NCBI GenBank assembly: GCA_020350865.1
Contig: CP070726.1
Span: 1,944,103-1,950,929 of the forward strand
Reading direction: 5' to 3'
Source of the DNA: Thermoplasmata archaeon
GTDB lineage: Archaea; Thermoplasmatota; Thermoplasmata; GCA-020350865
DNA: 6,827 bases
Part shown: positions 1-5,695 of the stretch, in pieces
Layout of the letters: every line of letters starts with the position of its first letter
Position numbering within the stretch: the first letter of the stretch is position 1
Translations under genes and position numbers: made by a program
Notes under the pieces: generated by a model
Databases searched by the model: none
Told to the model about the DNA's origin: nothing
What the model saw: only the letters and a program-made list of their open reading frames with translations

Positions 1-443
1 CAGATCATATGCTCGGCTCTCTGGCCAGATGGCTGAGATTTCTGGGTTTTGACACCGCCTATCCCCAGGTGCTTTCCGATAAAGAGCTTGTGGAAGCTGC
101 GAAACGGGAGGAGAGAATACTACTGACCAGGGACAGGGACCTGGCCAAAAGAAAGGGTATTTCGGCTCTGTACATCCAGAGCACAGAACTGGATAAGCAG
201 CTTGAGCAGGTTATTTCGACGTTCAATCTGAGGATTGAGGAGGCCTTCTCGCGGTGCTCTCTGTGTAACTCGATTCTGACCGAAGTTGACAAGGGATCCG
301 TGAAAGGGAGGGTGCCTGAAAAGGTCTACGAATGGCAGGATGAGTTCTGGAGATGCGAGCAGTGCGACAAGTACTACTGGCAGGGCACGCATTATAAAAA
401 TATGGAGGTTAAGCTGAAGGAGCTAGAAGGAAAAACCGGATGA
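1..443 (+). CDS. Mut7-C RNase domain protein with zinc ribbon (5' partial)
   Basis: The reading frame is already open at the window edge: codons for Asp-His (positions 3-8) precede the ATG at 9. Family members usually begin with a short strand ending in an Asp just before the MLGxLARWLR motif, so the true start lies a few codons upstream and the ATG at 9 is probably internal. Counting from that Met, the PIN-like Mut7-C core spans about residues 1-75, with MLGSLARWLRFLGFD at 1-15 and the acidic motif LLTRDRDL at 38-45 (Asp42, Asp44). A zinc ribbon follows, with two CxxC pairs (Cys83/Cys86 and Cys116/Cys119). The family (PF01927, formerly DUF82) is predicted to be a metal-dependent RNase related to PIN toxins and to the C-terminus of animal Mut-7. 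No RNA target is known to me. The 3' end overlaps the opposing gene by 21 bp. Family assignment is strong; the RNase role is inferred. Confidence 0.88.
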   Translation, partial: DHMLGSLARWLRFLGFDTAYPQVLSDKELVEAAKREERILLTRDRDLAKRKGISALYIQSTELDKQLEQVISTFNLRIEEAFSRCSLCNSILTEVDKGSVKGRVPEKVYEWQDEFWRCEQCDKYYWQGTHYKNMEVKLKELEGKTG

Positions 444-1445
444 ACGTGTCCGGGGATAGATGTCGTTGCCTTCCCTGTAAATGTCCTCCTTGACCACCTT
501 GCCTGTGGTTGCATTGATGATCATAACCCCATTTGAGCCTTCCACGCACCACACCGGGAGGTAGATGAGCCCCCGCCTCTGAATGTCTATGGCACCCTCC
601 TTGGGCCGCACCTTCTTCTTCTCGTATATGGTAACCGCACCCCTGTCGTCCACAGTCTGGATCTCCCTTGTGTTCAGGGCAATGGAGGTCTCCTTTGCGG
701 TTTCGAAGGCCTTGTCCTCGTCCACTCTGGGCTCCAGTTTGGTATGTGTGGTTTCCAGCTCCCCAACCGTCTCGAAATCGAAGTCCCAGCTCTCTGCGCT
801 GTTGGTGAGGCCATTCACAGCAATGGTACCGTGACTTGTCTGAGGGGAGGTCTGACCCTCCACAACCAGTTCACAGGAATAATCGAAAACAAAGTACGGA
901 ATGAGCTCCAGGTCGAACCTGAATCCCTGCACTATCTTCTTTGATACCTCGCTGACCTCGCTCATGGTCATGGTGGGTTTCATGATGAGCTCCCCGCCCT
1001 TATCCAATCCTTTGGGCTCGATCTTAACATGGATGGGCTCAGGCTCCAATGAGATCTGCGGAACCTCCCGGGAGGTGGTTTCTATTTTTATGGCATCCAA
1101 CAGGTCCTGGGCTTGGGTTTCCCCAAATCCGCTGAGCACCGCCCTTCCTACCTCCTCCTCAATTTTCTTCCTGTCCCAAAGGAGAATCCCCTCCTGGCTG
1201 GCAAAATCCTCCACATCCTGGCTCAGCTCCTGAGTTGTGGCCAATATGAGCTTGTCGAGGTCCTGTGGCATCTCGTTCATCAAATCTATGATTTCTGTGA
1301 TCGTAGGCGGCGTATCATCCTTCAGCACGCCCGCTCCCACCGACGAGCCCTCCTTTTCTGCAAGGAAGTACTGAGGGTATTCCATTGTGATGTTGAATTC
1401 GTATGAACGCAGTATCTTCTTGAGGATCTCCATAAGTTCCGGCAA
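423..1445 (-). CDS. Hypothetical protein: Mrr/REase-like N-terminal domain plus repeated PepSY-like beta modules
   Basis: I do not recognise this 340-aa protein as a named family. No signal peptide or membrane segment is visible, so it is probably cytoplasmic. Residues 1-105 read like a restriction-endonuclease or Mrr-type fold: a first helix (ELMEILKKILRSYEF), a strand YFLAEK (26-31), an intervening helix, the strand LDKLILATT (63-71), the helix LSQDVEDFASQEG, then ILLWDRKKIEEEV (87-99). The usual D...(E/Q)xK catalytic set is not evident, so a non-catalytic sensing or binding role is possible. The C-terminal half contains two similar beta units: LIPYFVFDYSCEL...IAVNG (181-212) and LIYLPVWCVEG...IINATTGKV (293-317). 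The second resembles a PepSY-like hairpin. A linker rich in Glu and Pro (about 124-150) joins the halves. The TTG start is chosen because a strong Shine-Dalgarno lies six bases upstream; an ATG sits four codons further in. The gene follows the UbiA gene by 157 bp on the same strand. It is certainly coding; function is unknown. Confidence 0.85.
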   Translation of the reverse strand: MPELMEILKKILRSYEFNITMEYPQYFLAEKEGSSVGAGVLKDDTPPTITEIIDLMNEMPQDLDKLILATTQELSQDVEDFASQEGILLWDRKKIEEEVGRAVLSGFGETQAQDLLDAIKIETTSREVPQISLEPEPIHVKIEPKGLDKGGELIMKPTMTMSEVSEVSKKIVQGFRFDLELIPYFVFDYSCELVVEGQTSPQTSHGTIAVNGLTNSAESWDFDFETVGELETTHTKLEPRVDEDKAFETAKETSIALNTREIQTVDDRGAVTIYEKKKVRPKEGAIDIQRRGLIYLPVWCVEGSNGVMIINATTGKVVKEDIYREGNDIYPRTRSSGFSF

Positions 1446-1451
1446 GGCCTC

Positions 1452-1457
1452 TCACCT
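1452..1457 (-). promoter_or_regulatory. Shine-Dalgarno site deciding the TTG start at 1445
   Basis: The minus strand reads AGGTGA six bases before the TTG at 1445-1443. This matches six consecutive bases of the archaeal anti-Shine-Dalgarno sequence. The alternative ATG at 1433 has only a weak GGAA upstream, so TTG is the better-supported start. This gene is therefore probably translated from a leadered transcript, unlike several of its neighbours. Confidence 0.65.
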
Positions 1458-1602
1458 TCGATACACTTAGGGCAGGGATGCTGTCAATACCCAATTTGCT
1501 TTTCCACCCTAAATACAACTCTAAGCTTAAAAGGGTTATGATTTTGCCAATTAATAACATGTTTTCTTGATTCGATTTATGACAAAGAACTTATATTATT
1601 TC

Positions 1603-2529
1603 TTAAAGAAACAGTAATGTCAATGCAAAGAGCCACATGGGATATCGGGTTATAACGAACCATTTCGGCATTTTTATTGCATGTTTCTTTGCCGAGCGCT
1701 CGAGGTCATGGGCCTGCCCCACAACCAGAATCTCTTTTGATGTCATAAATACGGTCATAACCGAAGTGGCAAAGAACAGAATGGCAAGTGAGCTTCCGGG
1801 AAAGCTGATAATTATTATATCGTATCCCCTCCCTAAGAGACACAACATTGCCAAAGCCCCTCCCAGCAAGGTTGAAAAGAACGCCAGGTCCAGTGTGCTT
1901 CTCAATCCCAGGGTATGGGCAATTGTCCTTATCCCAAGCTTTCTATCCTCGCTGAAATCTTCGCATGTGTTCACCAGGTTGATGCCCAGGTTCATTATAG
2001 CATAGCCCGCAACAAATCCCAGGAATGTGAATGTAAGGACCTTGTCCACGAGAAGATAACCCGCTACAATGGGCAGCACATAGACACCTAGAACAATGGG
2101 TAAGGGTCCAATGGCACCTTTCCCCTTTATACGCAGAGGCGGGGAGGAATAAGCCCAACCGAAGTACAGGCCCAAAAGCGAAAGAAGGGCTACCTCCCAA
2201 TGGCCGTAAAAGAGCAGGAACAAGGAGAGCAGGATGGCCATCAGGGCTTCAGAGAATAGAATGACTCCCATTCTCGTTTTCCCAAAGTGCAGGGTTGCCG
2301 CAGCAAGCTCCCTTTTTCTGAGCTTGTCCACATTGACATCAAAGAAGCAGTTGATATTGCAGGCAAATGTTATGAGAGTATAGAAGAGGAGGACATAAAC
2401 CAGAACGTCCCAACTTAATACCTCATTAAATGAATCGGCTCCTAGAAAAATCCCCAGAGTGGCACTGGCAAAGGAAACTGTCTGCACCTTGGCCCTGCTT
2501 ATCACAAGGAAGTTACCGAGTGCTCCCAT
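1603..2529 (-). CDS. UbiA-family integral membrane prenyltransferase
   Basis: This 308-aa hydrophobic protein has the UbiA hallmarks. The first Asp-rich motif NxxxDxxxD is Asn60, Asp64, Asp68; the loop motif YSSPPLRIKGKG is at 127-138; the second motif DxxxDxxxG is Asp191, Asp195, Gly199, preceded by Asn187. About eight or nine membrane helices can be read, as expected for the family. Members bind an isoprenyl diphosphate through Mg2+ at the two Asp motifs and transfer the prenyl group to an aromatic or polar acceptor within the membrane. In archaea the roles include archaeol lipid synthesis (DGGGP synthase), quinone tails and heme or chlorin side chains. The stretch after the first motif (RKRELAAATLHFGK) does not match the 'RPI.SG' segment typical of many DGGGP synthases, so the substrate is left open. 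A weak GGTG lies five bases before the ATG. It is divergent from the DUF432 gene. Confidence 0.9.
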   Translation of the reverse strand: MGALGNFLVISRAKVQTVSFASATLGIFLGADSFNEVLSWDVLVYVLLFYTLITFACNINCFFDVNVDKLRKRELAAATLHFGKTRMGVILFSEALMAILLSLFLLFYGHWEVALLSLLGLYFGWAYSSPPLRIKGKGAIGPLPIVLGVYVLPIVAGYLLVDKVLTFTFLGFVAGYAIMNLGINLVNTCEDFSEDRKLGIRTIAHTLGLRSTLDLAFFSTLLGGALAMLCLLGRGYDIIIISFPGSSLAILFFATSVMTVFMTSKEILVVGQAHDLERSAKKHAIKMPKWFVITRYPMWLFALTLLFL

Positions 2530-2560
2530 CAGGACACCGTCATCTTATGTATTGATTCTT

Positions 2561-2570
2561 GATTATTAAC
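2561..2570 (-). promoter_or_regulatory. Possible TATA box for the UbiA gene
   Basis: The minus strand reads GTTAATAATC, preceded by a purine-rich AAAAG that could serve as a BRE. Its centre is about 36 bases before the ATG at 2529, which predicts a leader of roughly 10 bases. That leader would just contain the weak GGTG ribosome site. A second AT-rich box (ATACATAA, 2545-2552) is too close to the start codon to serve it. Confidence 0.35.
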
Positions 2571-2633
2571 CTTTTAGTGTCCCTAGAGAATGATTGCAGC
2601 GCAGAAAGGCTCATTACATCATCTCCAAAAACC

Positions 2634-2640
2634 TTTAATA
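2634..2640 (+). promoter_or_regulatory. TATA box for the DUF432-MscS pair
   Basis: TTTAATA is preceded by AAAAACC (a BRE-like run). Its centre lies about 25 bases before the GTG at 2662, which puts transcription start at or next to the start codon and implies a leaderless mRNA. No Shine-Dalgarno is seen before this GTG, which agrees. Confidence 0.55.
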
Positions 2641-2661
2641 CACGCACGATGTTGAATCGCC

Positions 2662-3369
2662 GTGTACGGCTCCCACGATGTCCCGCTGACGATAGAGGAG
2701 GATGGTGTCTCCATATCGGTGAGTAAAGAGGGAAAGGGATTACTGTACAGGAGAAAATGTTGCGACGAGGAAATGGACAAGGTCCTTCTCACAGAGCAGG
2801 GTAAAATCCTCGTCAATCCCGTGGAACCGCAGCAGAAGCCCAAGACCCTGACACCGTACTTTCTTATTGAATTCGAAAAACCCGTTATTGTCGATCCCAG
2901 GCAAAGGAAGCGCATCTACCTCAAATTTCCAATAGAAATCGGTGTGTTCATCACAGGACGTGATGAGTTCAAGCTCCTCGATGTATTTACCATGATGAAA
3001 CAGAAGTTCACGCTCTACGGGGACGTGAGGGAGGGCATTATATGCGAGCACTGGAAGAGCCCGATATTCCAGAACGCTCCCCCTGTTGACCCGCTGAAAG
3101 AGGGTGTGGTGGAGCTGTACATCACCAACGCCACCTCCAGGTGGATCGAGCTGACCCGGGTGGTTTTCAATGCCTACGGGATGAAGATATATTACAGCCC
3201 CACAATGGTTTCCATGAGGGCGAACATGAAGGTGAACTCTCCCGTGGTTGCAGAGGTTGAGTTCTATGATTCGCCCATTTACAAGGATATGATCAAAAGC
3301 CTAGAGCTTTACACCGCAAGAAAGATTACAATGCCGACAACAAAGTTCGTAATGGAGTGGGGCCTGTGA
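2662..3369 (+). CDS. DUF432 family protein, partner gene of an MscS channel
   Basis: This 235-aa protein without signal peptide or membrane helices resembles the archaeal DUF432 family (PF04254), from memory of sequence and context. Visible blocks are a beta-rich N-terminus with YGSHDVPL near the start, Cys33-Cys34, PYFLIEFEKPVIVDP at 65-79, YLKFPIEIGVFI at 86-97, the conserved-looking region KQKFTLYGDVREGIICEHW at 113-131, and a C-terminal beta region ending in TTKFVMEWGL. The function of the family is not known. Members are soluble, beta-rich, and as I recall often sit beside small mechanosensitive channel genes, as here. The GTG start is forced because an in-frame TGA lies at 2653-2655 just upstream, and the TATA box at the leaderless distance supports it. 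The stop codon overlaps the start of the channel gene, so the two should be co-translated. Confidence 0.8.
   Translation: MYGSHDVPLTIEEDGVSISVSKEGKGLLYRRKCCDEEMDKVLLTEQGKILVNPVEPQQKPKTLTPYFLIEFEKPVIVDPRQRKRIYLKFPIEIGVFITGRDEFKLLDVFTMMKQKFTLYGDVREGIICEHWKSPIFQNAPPVDPLKEGVVELYITNATSRWIELTRVVFNAYGMKIYYSPTMVSMRANMKVNSPVVAEVEFYDSPIYKDMIKSLELYTARKITMPTTKFVMEWGL
3354..3357 (+). promoter_or_regulatory. Internal Shine-Dalgarno for the MscS gene
   Basis: GGAG lies inside the last codons of the DUF432 gene, eight bases before the GTG at 3366. It favours that GTG over the in-frame GTG at 3357, which would overlap the GGAG itself. The start forms a GTGA overlap with the upstream stop, a usual arrangement for translational coupling. 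Confidence 0.5.
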
Positions 3370-4208
3370 TTCCCGACATCGTGGTATATGGCAACATCAC
3401 ACTTTCTGACCTTATATTCGTCGTATCTATCTTTGCGATAGCATTTATCATCGGAAAAATAATATCCATCAACCTCAGAAGGGCTCTCAAGGAGAAGGTG
3501 AGCAAGGAGCACCAAAGAAGGGTGAGCAAGCTCGTTTATTTTGTGCTGATAATCATAGCTTTCGGGGCCGTGCTTCCCATTCTGGGCATCGACCCGTCTG
3601 GTCTCGTGATTGCCGCAGGGTTCCTGGGGCTTGTCATCGGTCTTGCCAGCCAGAGCATAATAGGCAATCTCATTGCCGGCCTTTTCCTTGTCGTTGAGAG
3701 GCCCATGAAGGTGGGCGATCAGGTGGAGGTGGAGGGCACCATGGGCTATGTGGAGGATGTTAGGATAATGTCCACTGTGATACGCACCTACGAGGGGATA
3801 TTTGTGAGGATCCCCAACGAGACGATTTTTACAAGCAAGATTTCAAACCTCGTGGCCCACCCTGCAAGGAGGGTGGAATGGATTGTCGGGATAAGGTACA
3901 GGGACGATGCAGACAAGGCAGTGAAGATCGTAAAAGAGGTGATAAACGAACATCCCTTCACCCTGGTAAATCCCAAACCCGAGGTGTTTGTGAAAGAGCT
4001 TGGCAACAGCTCCGTTGATATAATAGTACGGGTGTGGGTCCCATCTACCGAATGGTATCCTGTGAGACAGGAGCTGCTGTGGAGAATCAAGGTCACACTT
4101 GAAAAGAACGAAATCTTCGTGCCCTTCCCGCAGCGGGAGGTGTGGTTCAATTCCGAGCTGAGAACCAGGTCACTTGAAAAGGGGAGCAGTGCACATCCTG
4201 CAAGATGA
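3366..4208 (+). CDS. Small-conductance mechanosensitive channel, MscS family
   Basis: This 280-aa membrane protein is close in size to E. coli MscS. Residue numbers count from the GTG at 3366. TM1 is about 14-34, TM2 about 55-74, and the pore-lining TM3 about 79-110, with the Gly/Ala-packed signature GFLGLVIGLASQSIIGNLIAG. A beta domain follows (VGDQVEVEGTMGYVEDV, then RTYEGIFVRIPN), then an alpha/beta domain ending in the family motif FVPFPQREV (251-259). MscS channels open under membrane tension to release solutes on hypoosmotic shock, and the cytoplasmic vestibule acts as a solute filter. The start at 3366 gives a Shine-Dalgarno and a 4-base overlap with DUF432; an alternative GTG at 3357 would add three residues. 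It forms a two-gene operon with DUF432. The gene is complete with no missing core motif, and the call is firm. Confidence 0.95.
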   Translation: MIPDIVVYGNITLSDLIFVVSIFAIAFIIGKIISINLRRALKEKVSKEHQRRVSKLVYFVLIIIAFGAVLPILGIDPSGLVIAAGFLGLVIGLASQSIIGNLIAGLFLVVERPMKVGDQVEVEGTMGYVEDVRIMSTVIRTYEGIFVRIPNETIFTSKISNLVAHPARRVEWIVGIRYRDDADKAVKIVKEVINEHPFTLVNPKPEVFVKELGNSSVDIIVRVWVPSTEWYPVRQELLWRIKVTLEKNEIFVPFPQREVWFNSELRTRSLEKGSSAHPAR

Positions 4209-4217
4209 ATTTCTGAT

Positions 4218-4245
4218 CATTGTTACAGCCATGTAAATAACAATG
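4218..4245. terminator. Hairpin between convergent genes, possible bidirectional terminator
   Basis: CATTGTTA (4218-4225) and TAACAATG (4238-4245) form a perfect 8-bp inverted repeat with a 12-base loop. It lies in the 52-bp gap between the ends of the MscS gene (+) and the aminotransferase gene (-). The stem is AT-rich and no long T-run follows in either direction (only TTTAT on the plus side), so its strength as a terminator is doubtful. It could also be a protein-binding palindrome or chance. Confidence 0.35.
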
Positions 4246-4260
4246 TTTATCGCAAACGTA

Positions 4261-5571
4261 TCAAAGGTTGGTAACCCATTGGGCAATGGCCTTGGAACCG
4301 GTCAACACATCCCCGCACCACTTCTGGGTGAAATCATCGGGGAGTATCGAATCCAGGGGTATGTTCTCGCTAGCCGACAAGGCTGTGGCACCGTCGAAAT
4401 CCACATAGGCCAGTCTTGCGGTCAGCTCCTCTGCAGGCCTCCCGAAGCTTCTGCCGGGAACGCAAGCGACATGCTTCTCACCTAGCAGCTTCTCGCATAG
4501 CGCAGGGCTGTCTTTGATCCCATGTTTCGCCAGCCTGTCCTTGAACGGGCTGAAGTCCAAGAAGAGATAGAACGCACCTTCTGGAGGGTGGACACAGATC
4601 CCTGCCTCACTCAGTATCGTATGACACTCCCCACCGATCCTCTTAAGAATTCTTCTCACATGCCATAGGTATCGTTCGATATAAACCCCTGCCCTGAAGG
4701 CCCTCACAGCTGCGTACTGTATGGGGGCACTGACGGAGGTGTAGGTCTCGCTTGCAACCGAGGCCATAGCGGCCATGAGCCAGTCCATATCGGGGGGAAA
4801 TGAGAAGGTGCCTAGCCGCCAGCCGCCGGCACCGCACCATTTGGAAAGACCCGAGCTGATTATCGTACCCTCGGGATAGAATTGTGCAATTGATACGTGG
4901 TCCCCTGTGTGGTGAAGTCTGGCATATATCTCATCGGCAAGAATCACGATTTCGAACTCTCTGGCAACCTTCGCTATCCCCTTCAATTCCTGGGCCGTGT
5001 AGGTGAGGCCATCCGGGTTCCCGGGATAGTTTAGAACGAGAAGGCGGGGGCGGTAGGCGTCCTTTTCGCATTCACAGAATTCTGCGAGTCTGTTGGCTGT
5101 CATCCTCCACCTTCCCTCGTAGGTTGTGGGGGGCAGAAGAATCTTACGTCCCACTATCTTGGCCTGGGGTTCATACGATACCCAGCAGGGTGTGGGCACT
5201 ATTATCTCGCCGTAGAAAACGAGCTGGAGAAGAAATAAAAGCTCCTTTGAGCCGGGACCCACGAGAACATTGTTTGCCTGGACATTCACATTGTCCTTTT
5301 TCCTGTGGAATTCGGCCACAGCCTTCCTGAGGGCAGGCAGGCCGATCACGGGCAGATAGTCCTTTTCATGGGCATGCAGTTTGAGGGCGTTTACCACGGG
5401 AGAGGGGACGGGAAAGGGTGACTGTCCCAGGCCCAGTTTGTAGATTTTTGCGCCCTTGGACCGCAGCTTTTCCGACCTCTCGTTTATAAGGAGTGTCGGG
5501 GAACTCTCCATGCCGCGAATATCGATATTGAGGCTGAAATGCCTATTGTTGTTCTTGTTCTTTTTTGGCAT
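4261..5571 (-). CDS. Class I PLP-dependent aminotransferase
   Basis: This 436-aa cytoplasmic enzyme is of fold type I. The PLP lysine is Lys244 in SSGLSKWCGAGGWRLG (239-254). Other active-site residues are Asn185 in NYPGNP (181-186), Asp213 and Tyr216 in LADEIYARLH, Trp130 in PTPCWVSY, and Arg386 in ARLAYVDFDG, which should hold the substrate alpha-carboxylate. Members move an amino group between an amino acid and a 2-oxo acid; the substrate cannot be read here. It is longer than the usual 380-400 aa. The excess lies in a short basic Asn-rich N-terminus (MPKKNKNNN) and about 50 residues after Arg386. The RLAYVDFDG form suggests a subgroup apart from the common archaeal aspartate aminotransferases, possibly of bacterial origin (inference). 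The ATG at 5571 is chosen because a TATA box lies at the leaderless distance; the next Met is residue 21. It is transcribed convergently with the MscS gene. Confidence 0.93.
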   Translation of the reverse strand: MPKKNKNNNRHFSLNIDIRGMESSPTLLINERSEKLRSKGAKIYKLGLGQSPFPVPSPVVNALKLHAHEKDYLPVIGLPALRKAVAEFHRKKDNVNVQANNVLVGPGSKELLFLLQLVFYGEIIVPTPCWVSYEPQAKIVGRKILLPPTTYEGRWRMTANRLAEFCECEKDAYRPRLLVLNYPGNPDGLTYTAQELKGIAKVAREFEIVILADEIYARLHHTGDHVSIAQFYPEGTIISSGLSKWCGAGGWRLGTFSFPPDMDWLMAAMASVASETYTSVSAPIQYAAVRAFRAGVYIERYLWHVRRILKRIGGECHTILSEAGICVHPPEGAFYLFLDFSPFKDRLAKHGIKDSPALCEKLLGEKHVACVPGRSFGRPAEELTARLAYVDFDGATALSASENIPLDSILPDDFTQKWCGDVLTGSKAIAQWVTNL

Positions 5572-5592
5572 TTTTTAACCTGCTGGCATCCC

Positions 5593-5601
5593 ATTTAAAT
5601 A
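5593..5601 (-). promoter_or_regulatory. TATA box for the aminotransferase gene
   Basis: The minus strand reads TATTTAAAT, centred about 26 bases before the ATG at 5571. This implies a leaderless transcript. No Shine-Dalgarno is present before the ATG; the immediate upstream bases are GGTTAAAAA. Confidence 0.55.
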
Positions 5602-5610
5602 CATACGCTT

Positions 5611-5666
5611 TTTGGACCGTTACCGGAACTGTTGTTTTTATTTCTTTCGGTTTGGACGGTTGGAAC
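5611..5666. repeat. Imperfect direct repeat upstream of the aminotransferase promoter
   Basis: TTTGGACCGTTACCGGAAC (5611-5629) recurs at 5651-5666 as TTTGGACGGTTGGAAC. The two match at 15 of 16 aligned bases if a 3-base gap is allowed, and their starts are exactly 40 bp apart. The proximal copy begins about 10 bp upstream of the TATA box. Two copies at a spacing near four helical turns could be a binding site for a regulator of the aminotransferase gene. No regulator is encoded nearby. Confidence 0.35.
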
Positions 5667-5695
5667 ATGAGATGCTTTGTGAAGATATTATCTCC

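Noticed and set aside
1315..1560. Minus-strand 81-residue frame starting at ATG 1560 in the gap after the UbiA gene
   Set aside because: Its first 38 residues lie in AT-rich intergenic DNA and the rest overlaps the 340-aa gene in a different frame with low-complexity content. It has no Shine-Dalgarno or family motif, so it is treated as a shadow.
1446..1602. 157-bp AT-rich gap searched for a small RNA or tRNA
   Set aside because: No cloverleaf, strong hairpin or T-run is visible. It holds several weak TATA-like stretches (such as around 1508-1518 and 1588-1598), any of which could drive the 340-aa gene, but none stands out.
3357..3359. GTG at 3357 as the start of the MscS gene
   Set aside because: It overlaps the GGAG that would serve as ribosome site. 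GTG 3366 has that site at eight bases and a GTGA overlap with the upstream stop. The difference is only three residues.
4243..4485. Plus-strand 80-residue frame after the MscS gene
   Set aside because: It runs antisense through the C-terminal part of the aminotransferase gene, whose frame carries clear family motifs. No promoter or ribosome site supports it.
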